Part shown: in pieces, positions 43,078 to 51,966 of the stretch
How positions within the stretch are numbered: position 1 is the first letter of the stretch
How the letters are laid out: each line of letters begins with the position of its first letter
Assembly (NCBI RefSeq): GCF_029623955.1
Contig: NZ_JARSBP010000002.1
Location: 1,116,001 to 1,180,000, forward strand
Length of the DNA stretch: 64,000 bases
Source: Mycobacterium sp. 236(2023)
Lineage (GTDB): Bacteria > Actinomycetota > Actinomycetes > Mycobacteriales > Mycobacteriaceae
Direction of reading: 5' to 3'
Notes under the pieces: model-generated
Database searches by the model: none
What the model was told of the DNA's origin: nothing
The model's input: the letters and a program-made list of their open reading frames with translations, nothing else
Made by a program: the position numbers and the translations under genes

Positions 43078-44037
43078 CTACCTTTCCTCACCCCGTCTGG
43101 CCCGGGCGCGGCGTTTCCCCTCGTGCATCGCCGCCACTCGCGCCACCGGAATCGTGCGCCCCTGTTCGATGAGGTCGTCGGGCAGTCGCTGCGGTGCCGG
43201 CATCGACTCCGCCCACGGGTCGCTCCCGGCCAGCGCGTCGACCGCGGTGTGCACCGTGAAGTCGCCCGGCCGCACCCGGTCGAGGTCGGACCAGGCCACC
43301 GGAAACGAGACCGGCGTGCCCGCACGTAGCCGGGGGCTGTACGCCGCGGCGACGGTGGCGCCGCCCGCCCGGGTGGCGTCGACGAACACCTTCCCTTCAC
43401 GGTCCTCGACGATGAACGCTGTCGTCGCGATCGACGGGTCGAGGGCCTCGGCACGGGCGGCCAGCGCGCGCGTCGCCGCGGCCACATCCTCGACCGGGGC
43501 GCTGTCGTCGATGGGCACGAAGATGTGCACGCCTCTGGAGCCGCTGGTCTTCACCGCACCGGCCAACTCGCAATCGTCGAGCGCCCGGCGAACGAGGTGC
43601 GCGACGGCCACCACGGCCGCGAAGTCGTCGTCGGTGGGCGGGTCCAGGTCGAGGATGAGATGGGTCGGACGGTAGATGTTGTCGGCCAGGCCCAGCGCCG
43701 GGTGGTATTCGATGGAGCGCTGATTGGCCAGCCACAGCAGCGTGCGGCGGTCGTCGCACAGCGCGTAATGGATCTCGCGATGGGACGCCTCAGCCCAGAT
43801 CGGCACCGTGCGCACCCAGTCCGGCGTGTACTTGGGGACGTTCTTCTGCATGAACGGAGCCCGGCCGCGAAGCGCGCGCAGCACCGTCAGCGGCCGGTCG
43901 GCGAGTACCGGCAGCATCCGGTCGGCCACGGCGTCGAGGTAGTCGACGAGGTCGCGCTTGGTGGCCCCCGCGGTGTCGGACAGCGACTGGTCGAGGTTGG
44001 TCAGATCGACGCCGGCACGCTGCTCGTCGGTGCTCAT
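43078..44037 (-). CDS. Stand-alone LigD-type polymerase/primase domain protein
   Basis: A 319-residue protein of the NHEJ polymerase-domain (PolDom) family. The catalytic pair lies in LILDLDPPTDDDF, and KTSGSRGVHIFVPI is the nucleotide-binding motif. There is no ligase or nuclease domain, so it corresponds to separate mycobacterial PolDom proteins such as Rv3730c. Such enzymes add or fill in ribonucleotides or deoxynucleotides at DNA ends. It is divergent from the TRAP operon and not near ku or ligD in this window. Confidence 0.88.
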   Translation of the reverse strand: MSTDEQRAGVDLTNLDQSLSDTAGATKRDLVDYLDAVADRMLPVLADRPLTVLRALRGRAPFMQKNVPKYTPDWVRTVPIWAEASHREIHYALCDDRRTLLWLANQRSIEYHPALGLADNIYRPTHLILDLDPPTDDDFAAVVAVAHLVRRALDDCELAGAVKTSGSRGVHIFVPIDDSAPVEDVAAATRALAARAEALDPSIATTAFIVEDREGKVFVDATRAGGATVAAAYSPRLRAGTPVSFPVAWSDLDRVRPGDFTVHTAVDALAGSDPWAESMPAPQRLPDDLIEQGRTIPVARVAAMHEGKRRARARRGEER

Positions 44038-44104
44038 CCGCCCAGCCTAGGGGCCGAGGCGCCGCGATAAAGGTCCTGCGCCAACGGAAGTCGGGATTCC
44101 GCCG

Positions 44105-44119
44105 CGATCGTCACGATCG
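44105..44119. promoter_or_regulatory. Palindromic operator candidate at the TRAP promoter
   Basis: CGATCGT, central C, ACGATCG: perfect 7-bp arms. A TAACGT hexamer (44125-44130) fits a -10 box. The palindrome lies between that box and the expected -35, where a repressor would block transcription. The start codon ATG 44140 is then only about ten bases after the -10 box, so the mRNA would have a very short leader. Confidence 0.45.
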
Positions 44120-44139
44120 GCGCTTAACGTTTGGTGCAT

Positions 44140-46191
44140 ATGGACCGGAGCCCATCAACGGAGCCCGGCGACTCGCCGACCGTAGTCGCCACGGCGGCAC
44201 CCTCTTCAGCGGCGGCAGGCGGCTCTGCCGTACCCCAGGTCGACGATCAGGAGAAACCCGGACGCGAACTCGGCGGCTGGACCCAACGTTTCGTCGCGGG
44301 CGTGGCGTTCGCCGTCGCGGTCCTGACGATCTGGCAGGTGTTCCGGCCGCTCGCGCAGGGCAGCCAGTTCTACCTCATCGTGTTCCTGTCCGGCTCGTTG
44401 CCGCTGGTGTATCTGGTGTACCGGTCCGGTTGGGGCAGGCTCGATCCGGAGGACCGGCCGGGGATCGTCGACTGGGTGCTCGCCGTGCTCACGCTGGCGG
44501 TGTGTCTGTATCCGGTGCTGCCCATGGCCATGGGGTCCGGCGGTGGCGGTTACAACGCGTTCCTGGATCGGCAGGGCATGCTCGAACCGGCCGACGTCGT
44601 CATGGGCGCACTGCTGCTCGTGCTCATCCTCGAAGCGTGCAGGAGGACCACCGGGTGGGCGTTGCCCATCGTGTGCGCCGTGTTCCTGGCCTACGGCTAC
44701 TACGGCGGTCTGCTGCCGCAGGGGTGGGCGATCGCGCACGCGGGCCTGGACTTCGATCAGATCGTCGACGCGCTGTACAACTCGGGCAGCGGGTTCTACG
44801 GAACCCCGCTCGACGTCGCGGCGACCTACATCGTGTTGTTCACCATCTACGGTGCCGTCCTCGAACTCTCCGGCGGGGCACGGTTCTTCGTCGACCTGTC
44901 GGTCGCCGCCTTCCGCCGCAGTCGCAGCGCTGCGGGGCGCACGGCGGTGGCATCGGGCTTCCTGCTGGGCACGGTGTCCGGATCGGGGACCGCGACCGCG
45001 GTCAGCGTGGGCGCGGTGACGTGGCCGATCATGCGGCGGGCGGGCTATACCCCCGAACGCGCGGGCGGAGTGCTGGCTGCCGCCGGGGTCGGCGCGCTGC
45101 TGTCGCCGCCGACGCTGGGCGCCGCGGCTTTCATCGTCGCCGAATACCTTGAGGTCACGTACCTGACGGTCCTGGGCTGGGCCATGATCCCCACCGTCCT
45201 CTACTACCTGGGCATCCTGCTGGCCGTCGAGATCGACGCCCGACGGTTCGGGATGAAGGCAGCCCACCTGGACACGCAGTCGGTGTGGAAGCTGTTGGGC
45301 CGCTTCGGGTATCACTTCTCGTCGCTGATCGCGATCGTGGTGCTGCTGGCAGTGGGGATGTCGGCCACCAGGGCCGTGGTGTACGCGACCGCGCTGGCCT
45401 TCGTGCTCTCTTTTCTCGACCGCCGCTATAAGCTGACGCCGCGCCGCCTGTTCGACGCGCTCAGTGCCGGTGTTCGCGGCGTGCTGCCGGTCGTCGCCGT
45501 GTGCGCGGCCGCCGGGGTGATCACCGCGATGACGACGAAAACCGGTCTGGGAGCGCAGTTCTCGTCGGTACTCGTCGGTGGGGTGGACGCCCTGACAGAC
45601 AACCGGACGGTGATGCTGGCGCTGACGGCGGTGTTCGCGGCGATCGCGCTGGCGCTGCTCGGCCTCGCGATCCCGGTGACCGCGTCGTTCGTCATCGGCT
45701 GGGTCATCATCGGCCCGGCCCTGCTGGCTCTCGACGTCCCTGCGCCGGCGGCCGCAATGTTCGTCTTCTACTACTCGGTGCTGTCCGAGGTGACCCCGCC
45801 GACCGCGCTGGCGGCCGTCGGCGCGTCCGCGGTCACCGGTGGTCGGGCGATCCCGACGATGTGGCAGGCGTTGCGTTATGCGGCGCCCGCCTTCCTGGTG
45901 CCCATCGCGTTCGTGCTGACCGACCCGGGGGAGTACCTCTTGGGCCGCGGCCCGGTGCTCGGCGTCATCTGGGCATCGGCGGTCGCATGTATCGGCATCG
46001 TCGCGCTGTCGTTCGCCGCGGGCGGCTGGGCGCTCGGCGCCGGCGCGATGGGCCGAATCTGCCGCATTCTCACGGCAATTGCGGCTCTGCTGCTGCTGTT
46101 CCTGAATCCGTGGACGATCGCGGCAGGATTCGCGTGCCTACTCGGCGCGGTTGCGCTGACCTTTATCACCAACAAGAGGAGATCGACATGA
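44140..46191 (+). CDS. TRAP transporter permease, fused small and large subunits
   Basis: About 683 residues with roughly 17 hydrophobic segments. The first part (VAVLTIWQVF, FYLIVFLSGSLPLVYLVY and on) covers the small DctQ-like unit and the rest the 12-segment DctM-like unit. The motif FLLGTVSGSGTATAVSVGAVTWP is the glycine-rich TRAP large-subunit signature. This fused DctMQ form usually works with TAXI-type binding proteins, and one is next door. A short Ala/Ser/Pro N-terminus precedes the first membrane helix. ATG 44140 or TTG 44131 start. Uptake driven by ion gradient; solute unknown (often C4 or aromatic acids, glutamate). Confidence 0.88.
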   Translation: MDRSPSTEPGDSPTVVATAAPSSAAAGGSAVPQVDDQEKPGRELGGWTQRFVAGVAFAVAVLTIWQVFRPLAQGSQFYLIVFLSGSLPLVYLVYRSGWGRLDPEDRPGIVDWVLAVLTLAVCLYPVLPMAMGSGGGGYNAFLDRQGMLEPADVVMGALLLVLILEACRRTTGWALPIVCAVFLAYGYYGGLLPQGWAIAHAGLDFDQIVDALYNSGSGFYGTPLDVAATYIVLFTIYGAVLELSGGARFFVDLSVAAFRRSRSAAGRTAVASGFLLGTVSGSGTATAVSVGAVTWPIMRRAGYTPERAGGVLAAAGVGALLSPPTLGAAAFIVAEYLEVTYLTVLGWAMIPTVLYYLGILLAVEIDARRFGMKAAHLDTQSVWKLLGRFGYHFSSLIAIVVLLAVGMSATRAVVYATALAFVLSFLDRRYKLTPRRLFDALSAGVRGVLPVVAVCAAAGVITAMTTKTGLGAQFSSVLVGGVDALTDNRTVMLALTAVFAAIALALLGLAIPVTASFVIGWVIIGPALLALDVPAPAAAMFVFYYSVLSEVTPPTALAAVGASAVTGGRAIPTMWQALRYAAPAFLVPIAFVLTDPGEYLLGRGPVLGVIWASAVACIGIVALSFAAGGWALGAGAMGRICRILTAIAALLLLFLNPWTIAAGFACLLGAVALTFITNKRRST

Positions 46192-47198
46192 AACGCACTG
46201 TGACGGTGTTCGCCGCGCTGGTGCTCACCGTTGCCGCCGCGACCGGGTGCGGGGGCAGGCAGGACACCCCGACGGCCGATTCCGGCGGCGAGATCACCTG
46301 CGAGGTGGGCTCGGACACCCGGGTGAGCATCGCCACGGGCAACTCGACCGGCGTGTACTTCTCCCTCGGAAACGCCTATGCCGAACAGATCTCGGCCGCG
46401 ACCAACGGAACGGTCAAGGCCACCGCCGCCGAGACCGGGGCCTCGGTGCAGAACATCCAGCAGCTCGTCTCGGGCAACTATCAGGTGGCGTTCTCGCTTG
46501 CCGACACCGCGTCCGACGCGATCGGAGGCACCGGAAGCTTCGACGGTAAAGAGCAACCGATCCAGGCGCTGTCGCGGATCTATCCGAACTACACCCAGGT
46601 CATCGTCCGCAACGACAGTGGCATCACGTCCATCGCCGACATGCGGGGCAAGCGGGTGTCCACCGGGTCGCCGGGGTCGGGGACCGAGGTCATCGCCAAC
46701 CGGCTGCTGGAATCGGCGAGCCTCAACCCGCAATCGGACGTCGCGGCGCAGCGACTGGACCTCACCAAGACCGTCGACGGCATGAAGGACGGGTCGATCG
46801 ACGCGATGTTCTGGTCCGGCGGTCTGCCGACACCAGGCATCACCGACCTGTTCACCTCCGCCCGCAACGACGTCGCGTTCATCGACATCACGTCGCAGCT
46901 GGGTCCGATGGCCGAGATCAGCCCCGCCTACGAAGAGGGTTTGATCCCTGCCGAGACCTACCAGCTGCCGTCGGCAGTCCCGACGATCGTCGTGCCCAAC
47001 GTGCTGCTGGTCCGCGATGACCTCGACGCCAATCTGGCCTGCGTGCTGACGAAGACGTTGTTCGAGAAGCAGCCGGAGCTGGCGCAGGTCGTCGGCGCCG
47101 CTAAGGGCATCACACTGGAGAACGCGCGTGACACCGACCCGGTGCCGCTCAACCGCGGCGCCGAACTCGCCCTCGATGAGCTGAACGCCCCTCGTTGA
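46188..47198 (+). CDS. TAXI-family TRAP solute-binding lipoprotein
   Basis: A 336-residue lipoprotein. The signal ends in the lipobox AATGC with cysteine C21. The mature part has the TAXI-type ATGNSTGVYFSLGNAYAEQIS and SGNYQVAFSLADTASDAI segments and a C-terminal EKQPELAQVVG helix. It captures solute outside the membrane and hands it to the fused permease. ATG 46188 overlaps the permease stop by four bases (ATGA) and has an AGAGGAGAT ribosome site, so the two proteins are made together. Confidence 0.9.
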   Translation: MKRTVTVFAALVLTVAAATGCGGRQDTPTADSGGEITCEVGSDTRVSIATGNSTGVYFSLGNAYAEQISAATNGTVKATAAETGASVQNIQQLVSGNYQVAFSLADTASDAIGGTGSFDGKEQPIQALSRIYPNYTQVIVRNDSGITSIADMRGKRVSTGSPGSGTEVIANRLLESASLNPQSDVAAQRLDLTKTVDGMKDGSIDAMFWSGGLPTPGITDLFTSARNDVAFIDITSQLGPMAEISPAYEEGLIPAETYQLPSAVPTIVVPNVLLVRDDLDANLACVLTKTLFEKQPELAQVVGAAKGITLENARDTDPVPLNRGAELALDELNAPR

Positions 47199-47349
47199 CC
47201 GATGTGCTGGTGTCCACCTAAGAGGAAGCTGTGGATTCAGGCCCGGCTGACAGTTTTGTCGGAGTTAGCTGTGTATCGGTTGTATTCATGTGGGACTGTA
47301 GTGGCGCAAGCGAACGATCCCTGATTCTCAACCGCCGAGGAGTCCTCGA

Positions 47350-47703
47350 ATGACCCGCGTCCGTTCCATCGTCCTGACTCGCAGTGTGAAAGCGCTCGCA
47401 GTGGTGGGACTCGGCGCATTCGGCGCCGCGGCGTTCATCGGTATGGGTTCCGGGGTAGCCGGGGCCGAAGTCGACCAGATCGCCCCCGGCCCGATTGTGA
47501 CGAGCCGCCAGGCCTCCGAGAACTCCGTGATCCGCATCAACGACTTCGGTGTTGCCCGGGGGACCTCCGAGGCGCGTCTCGGTGACGCCGGCATCGTGAG
47601 CGCCCAGGGCGAGGTCCGCGACAGCGTCAAAGCGGTCACCGGCACCAGGGCCCGCGAGTTCCAGGGCAGCTACGCGCCCGGTCCCGCTATCGGCGACTGG
47701 TGA
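47350..47703 (+). CDS. Small exported hypothetical protein
   Basis: 117 residues. A signal peptide covers about residues 12-39 (AVVGLGAFGAAAFIGMGSGVAGA). The mature part of about 78 residues is polar, with IAPGPIVTSRQASENSVIRI and APGPAIGDW at the end. No known domain. GAGGAG precedes ATG 47350. A GC-rich stem follows its stop at once. Function unknown. Confidence 0.6.
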   Translation: MTRVRSIVLTRSVKALAVVGLGAFGAAAFIGMGSGVAGAEVDQIAPGPIVTSRQASENSVIRINDFGVARGTSEARLGDAGIVSAQGEVRDSVKAVTGTRAREFQGSYAPGPAIGDW

Positions 47704-47712
47704 TCTGACGGA

Positions 47713-47732
47713 CCGGCGCGCCTGCGCGCCGG
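47713..47732 (+). terminator. GC-rich stem after the small exported protein gene
   Basis: CCGGCGCGC and GCGCGCCGG, perfect 9-bp arms with a two-base centre, begin ten bases after the stop of the gene ending at 47703. No T tract. Best explained as a mycobacterial-type terminator. Confidence 0.5.
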
Positions 47733-47770
47733 CATCCATCCCCGAACGTGCTGGTCAAGCTGTGAACTCG

Positions 47771-47791
47771 CTGTCAATTCGCAATTGACAG
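47771..47791. promoter_or_regulatory. Perfect 21-bp palindrome upstream of the mmpL gene
   Basis: Arms CTGTCAATT and AATTGACAG, 9 bp each and perfect, around CGC. It lies 95 bases before the mmpL start. A second site, TGACAC and GTGTCA (47817-47822 and 47835-47840, arms 12 apart with a nested ACACT-G-AGTGT), lies between it and the gene. The AT-rich arms stand out from the GC-rich background. No regulator gene is next to it; the binding protein may act in trans. Confidence 0.55.
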
Positions 47792-47886
47792 GGAATGCTT
47801 TGACGGGCTACATGTATGACACGCGACACACTGAGTGTCACGCAGGCCGCCGCTGAGCGTGCCGGTGTCAGGCTTGATCGGGGGCG

Positions 47887-50739
47887 GTGGACGTGGCAGG
47901 TGCCGGGCGCTCCGGGATCGGCAGGATCATCCGCCTCCTTGCACTTCCGATCATTCTCGGCTGGATCGCGCTGACAGTCGTCACCAATGTCGCCGTCCCG
48001 CCGCTCGAGAAGGTCGGTGAGGAACACACTGTCGGCCTGAGCGCCAACGATGCGCCGTCGATGATCTCGATGCGGCGGATCGGCGCCGACTTCCAGGAGT
48101 TCGACTCCGACAGCAGCGCGATGATCGTCCTGGAAGGCGAGCAGCCGCTGGGCGACGCGGCGCACCGCTACTACGACGAGCTCATCGACAAGCTGGAAGC
48201 CGACACCGAGAACGTCCAGCACGTCGCCGACTTCTGGGGTGACCCGCTGACCGCGTCGGGCGCGCAGAGCACCGACGGCCTGGCGGCCTACGTCCAGGTG
48301 TATCTGCACGGCAATCAGGGGGAGCCGCGCGCCAACGAGGCCGTGGCCGCGGTGCGCGAGATCGTCGCCGAGGTGCCCGCGCCGCAAGGGGTGAAGACCT
48401 ATGTGACGGGCGGTGCGCCGCTGGTCGCCGACCAGCACAGCGCCGGCGACAAGAGCGTTTTCCGCGTCACCATGATCACCTTCGGCGTCATCATCGTGAT
48501 GCTGCTGCTCGTCTACGGCTCGATAGCCACCACGGTTCTGGTCCTGCTGATGGTGTTCATCGAACTCGGAGCGGCTCGCGGCATGGTCGCGTTCCTCGCC
48601 AACGCCGAGATCATCGGTCTGTCGACATTCGCGGTGAACCTGCTGACCCTGATGGTGATCGCCGCGGGAACCGACTATGCCATCTTCGCGATCGGCCGAT
48701 ATCAGGAAGCCCGAGGCGCGGGCGAGGACCGGGAAACCGCCTACTACACGATGTTTCACGGCACCGCGCACGTCGTCCTGGGTTCGGGCCTGACGATCGC
48801 CGGCGCGATGCTGTGCCTGAGCTTCACCCGGCTGCCGTACTTCCAGACGATGGGTGTTCCGTGTGCGGTGGGCACCCTCGTCGCCGTCGTCGCGGCACTG
48901 ACGCTGGGCCCCGCAGTCATCGTGGTCGGCAGTCGTTTCGGGCTCTTCGAACCCAAGCGCGCCATTCGGTCCCGGGGCTGGCGGCGCGTCGGTGTCGCCG
49001 TCGTGCGGTGGCCGGGACCAGTACTGGCCGCGACGTTGGCGCTCGCCCTTGTCGGGCTTCTCACCCTGCCGGGCTACAAGACGAATTACGACGCGCGCGA
49101 CTACCTCCCCGAGGAGGTGCCCGCCAACATCGGTTACGCCGTCGCCGACAAGCACTTCGGTACCGCGCGCATGAACCCTGAACTGTTGATGGTCCAAAGC
49201 GACCACGATCTGCGAAACCCGGCTGATTTCCTGGTCATCGACAAGATCGCCAAGGCCATCTTCAAGGTGCCCGGAGTGGCGCGTGTCCAGACGATTACCA
49301 GACCCGACGGCAAGCCGATCAAGCACACCACCATCCCGTTCCAGATGAGCATGCGCAGCACGACGAGCCAGCTCAACGAGAAGTACATGCAGGACCGGAT
49401 GGCCGACATGCTGGTCCAGGCCGACACGATGCAGACCAACATCGACGTGATGACCAGGATGTCCAACTTGATGACCCAGATGTCTGGAGTCACCCACAGC
49501 ATGGTCGAGAAGACGAAAGCCACGGCGGTCGACATCGTCGAATTGCGGGACCACATCTCCGATCTCGACGATTTCATCCGGCCCATCCGGAACTACCTGT
49601 ACTGGGAACCGCACTGCTTCAACATCCCGGTGTGCTGGAGCATGCGGTCGATCTTCGACACCCTCGACGGCATCAACCCGCTGACCGACGACATTCTGGA
49701 ACTCGTCCCCGAACTCGAACGACTCGACGCCACGATGCCGCAGCTGATCGCGCTGCTGCCGTCGCAGATCGAGACGATGCGCTCGATGCAGGGAATGATG
49801 TTGCGGCAGTACCAGACCCAGAAGGGTCAGCTCGATCAGAACGCAGCGATGTCCGAGGACTCCGACGCCATGGGCGATGCGTTCGACGATTCGATGAACG
49901 ACGACTCGTTCTATCTGCCGCCGGAGGCGTTCGACAACGACGACTTCAAGCGCGGCATGGAGAACTTCATCTCCCCGGACGGCAAGTCGGTGCGCTTCAT
50001 CATCAGCCATGAGGGCGATCCGGCGACGGTCGAGGGCATCTCGCAGATCGTGCCGATCAAGACCGCGGCGAAGGAAGCCATCAAAGGCACTCCGCTGGAA
50101 GGATCCACGGTGTACCTCGCGGGCACCGGCGCCACCTACAAGGACATGAAGGACGGCGCCTTCTACGATCTGCTCATCGCCGGAATAGCCGCTGTCACAC
50201 TCATTTTCGTCATCATGTTGATCATCACGCGCAGCGTGGTCGCCGCCGCGGTGATCGTCGGCACCGTCCTGCTGTCCCTCGGTGCGTCGTTCGGGCTCTC
50301 GGTTCTGCTGTGGCAACACATCATCGGGCTGGAACTGCACTGGATGGTGCTGCCGATGTCGGTGATCCTTCTTCTGGCGGTGGGCTCCGACTACAACCTG
50401 CTGCTGGTGTCACGCTTCAAGGAGGAGCTGTCCGGCGGTCTGAAAACCGGCATCATCCGCGCTATGGCCGGCACCGGGTCCGTCGTCACTTCCGCCGGTC
50501 TGGTGTTCGCGTTCACCATGGCCACGTTCGCGTTCAGCGACCTGAAGGTGATGGCACAGGTGGGTTCGACAATCGCACTGGGTCTGCTGTTCGACACACT
50601 GATCGTGCGTTCGTTCATGACACCAGCCGTCGCCGCGATGCTGGGGCGGTGGTTCTGGTGGCCGCAGAAGATCCAGACCGCCGCGTCGCAACGACGACTG
50701 GCCGCATTGCGCACCAAGACGGCTACCGCGAGTCGCTGA
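47887..50739 (+). CDS. MmpL-family RND transporter
   Basis: A 950-residue integral membrane transporter. It has the two RND repeats: one membrane segment, a large periplasmic loop, then a bundle of segments, twice. The proton-relay aspartate-tyrosine pairs are D263-Y264 in AAGTDYAIF and D835-Y836 in VGSDYNLLL. The second loop (about 410-745) is long and rich in methionine and acidic residues ([16 protein letters not shown]). MmpL proteins export lipids or siderophores across the inner membrane. No mmpS gene is beside it. The start GTG 47887 is chosen, with GTG 47893 as alternative. The 3' end overlaps the HAD gene by 17 bases. Confidence 0.9.
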   Translation: MDVAGAGRSGIGRIIRLLALPIILGWIALTVVTNVAVPPLEKVGEEHTVGLSANDAPSMISMRRIGADFQEFDSDSSAMIVLEGEQPLGDAAHRYYDELIDKLEADTENVQHVADFWGDPLTASGAQSTDGLAAYVQVYLHGNQGEPRANEAVAAVREIVAEVPAPQGVKTYVTGGAPLVADQHSAGDKSVFRVTMITFGVIIVMLLLVYGSIATTVLVLLMVFIELGAARGMVAFLANAEIIGLSTFAVNLLTLMVIAAGTDYAIFAIGRYQEARGAGEDRETAYYTMFHGTAHVVLGSGLTIAGAMLCLSFTRLPYFQTMGVPCAVGTLVAVVAALTLGPAVIVVGSRFGLFEPKRAIRSRGWRRVGVAVVRWPGPVLAATLALALVGLLTLPGYKTNYDARDYLPEEVPANIGYAVADKHFGTARMNPELLMVQSDHDLRNPADFLVIDKIAKAIFKVPGVARVQTITRPDGKPIKHTTIPFQMSMRSTTSQLNEKYMQDRMADMLVQADTMQTNIDVMTRMSNLMTQMSGVTHSMVEKTKATAVDIVELRDHISDLDDFIRPIRNYLYWEPHCFNIPVCWSMRSIFDTLDGINPLTDDILELVPELERLDATMPQLIALLPSQIETMRSMQGMMLRQYQTQKGQLDQNAAMSEDSDAMGDAFDDSMNDDSFYLPPEAFDNDDFKRGMENFISPDGKSVRFIISHEGDPATVEGISQIVPIKTAAKEAIKGTPLEGSTVYLAGTGATYKDMKDGAFYDLLIAGIAAVTLIFVIMLIITRSVVAAAVIVGTVLLSLGASFGLSVLLWQHIIGLELHWMVLPMSVILLLAVGSDYNLLLVSRFKEELSGGLKTGIIRAMAGTGSVVTSAGLVFAFTMATFAFSDLKVMAQVGSTIALGLLFDTLIVRSFMTPAVAAMLGRWFWWPQKIQTAASQRRLAALRTKTATASR

Positions 50740-51415
50740 CCGCCAACTCGGCGATGCGTGTCGAATCCAGCTTCGCCAGAAGGTCGGCCGCATCGTCGAA
50801 GACCTGGGACGCGCCTGCGTCGAGCAGTTCCGCGCGTGAGACGCCGCCGCTGAGCACGCCGATCGACGGGACGCCCGCCCGTCCCGCCGCCTCGCAGTCC
50901 CACATCGCGTCGCCGACGAACACCGCCTGCTCTGCGGTGACACCGGCTCGGTCCAGTGCGACCTCGACGATGTCGGGTTTGGGTTTGGCCGTGTCGACAT
51001 CCTCTGACGAAGTCACTGCCGCGATCAGGTCTTCGCAATCGAGAACGTCTCGCAGCATGGCCAATTCGTCTTCAGGTGCCGATGTTGCCAACACCACCTG
51101 TAGCCCTTTCAACGCCACCCAGCGAAGAAGGTCGCGTGCACCCGGTAGCGGGGCGAGCAGACCGGAACTCTCCTTGTAGAACCGGTCGTGCCCGTCTTTG
51201 AGTCGGTCGAGCACATCTTGGCCGGCATGCTCGGCGAGGGAGCGCACGAGACTCGTCCCGTCCATGCCGATGCCGCGGTGAATCCGCCAACCGTCGACCG
51301 GCAGACCTTCTTCGTCGAAGGACCGCAGCCACGCGTACACGTGGAGATAGTTGGAATCAACCAGCGTGCCGTCGATGTCGAACAGAACAGCGGGGCGCCG
51401 TGTTTCGGACGTCAC
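50723..51415 (-). CDS. HAD-superfamily hydrolase (phosphoglycolate phosphatase-like)
   Basis: A 230-residue HAD phosphatase. Motif I is [12 protein letters not shown], motif II the threonine/serine in [12 protein letters not shown], motif III lysine in AKPKPDI, and motif [18 protein letters not shown]. All are intact. The cap domain follows motif I and is small and helical, as in the Gph/beta-phosphoglucomutase group. Substrate unknown. Convergent with mmpL, overlapping its end by 17 bases. Confidence 0.88.
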   Translation of the reverse strand: MTSETRRPAVLFDIDGTLVDSNYLHVYAWLRSFDEEGLPVDGWRIHRGIGMDGTSLVRSLAEHAGQDVLDRLKDGHDRFYKESSGLLAPLPGARDLLRWVALKGLQVVLATSAPEDELAMLRDVLDCEDLIAAVTSSEDVDTAKPKPDIVEVALDRAGVTAEQAVFVGDAMWDCEAAGRAGVPSIGVLSGGVSRAELLDAGASQVFDDAADLLAKLDSTRIAELAVSDSR

Positions 51416-51421
51416 TCCGGA

Positions 51422-51892
51422 TCAGGGAGCCGGGATGGCGACTGTCGGCCCGCCGGGAATGGTGACACTGCCGCCGCCGGGTCCGCCGCTGCCGGTGGGT
51501 CCGCCGGGGATGGATCCGCCGCCGCCGCCGGGTCCGCCGCTACCGGTGGGTCCGCCAGGGATGGATCCGCCGCCGCCGCCGGGTCCGCCGCCACCGGTGG
51601 GTCCGCCGGGGATGGATCCGCCGCCGCCGTCGGCTCCGCCGCCACCCGTGGGTCCGCCGGGGATCGATCCGCCGCCCCCGTCGGCTCCGCCGCCGCCTTC
51701 CGGCGCGGTCGTCTCGGTGGGTGCAACCGTCGTCGCGGTCGGCGTCGTTGTGGTCACGCTCGTGGTCTCCGACGTTTCGGAGGTAGTGGAGGTCGATTCC
51801 TCCCCGCTGTCACTGCCGCCGCATCCGACGGCAAGCATCAGCAGTGCGGCGCCGCCGAGTGTGGCTACCGCTGTTGTCCGTTGAGTTCGCAT
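51422..51892 (-). CDS. Gly/Pro-repeat lipoprotein
   Basis: 156 residues. A lipoprotein signal with lipobox LAVGC (cysteine C24) is followed by a Ser/Thr-rich stretch (SDSGEESTSTTSETSETTSV) and then about five 17-residue units of the type GGGGADGGGGSIPGGPT. No enzymatic domain. Such repeats are flexible or adhesive surface sequences. The units match the 51-bp repeat in the DNA. It lies next to a GjpA-like gene with a Pro/Asp/Glu-rich tail, so both may be cell-envelope proteins. Function unknown. Confidence 0.65.
   Translation of the reverse strand: MRTQRTTAVATLGGAALLMLAVGCGGSDSGEESTSTTSETSETTSVTTTTPTATTVAPTETTAPEGGGGADGGGGSIPGGPTGGGGADGGGGSIPGGPTGGGGPGGGGGSIPGGPTGSGGPGGGGGSIPGGPTGSGGPGGGSVTIPGGPTVAIPAP
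51479..51710 (-). repeat. 51-bp tandem repeat coding Gly/Pro units
   Basis: About 4.5 copies of a 51-base unit within the lipoprotein gene. The internal markers TGGATCC at 51511, 51562 and 51613 and the related TCGATCC at 51664 are spaced by exactly 51. Copies differ by single bases. The repeat codes GGGGxxGGGGSIPGGPT units on the minus strand. Copy number is likely to vary between strains. Confidence 0.85.
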
Positions 51893-51966
51893 GGGTCCAC
51901 CTGACTGTCGAGGAACTCTTCGTTGGTACCCCGATGAAAATGACGCAAACTCGCCGCAGGTTGTGG

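Noticed and set aside
47755..50340. An 861-codon minus-strand frame across mmpL
   Set aside because: Histidine/aspartate/arginine-rich translation with no domain; mmpL on the plus strand has all RND motifs.
51479..51710. Tandem repeat as a PE-PGRS protein region
   Set aside because: There is a lipoprotein signal instead of a PE domain, and the unit is GGGGxxGGGGSIPGGPT rather than the GGAGGx type.
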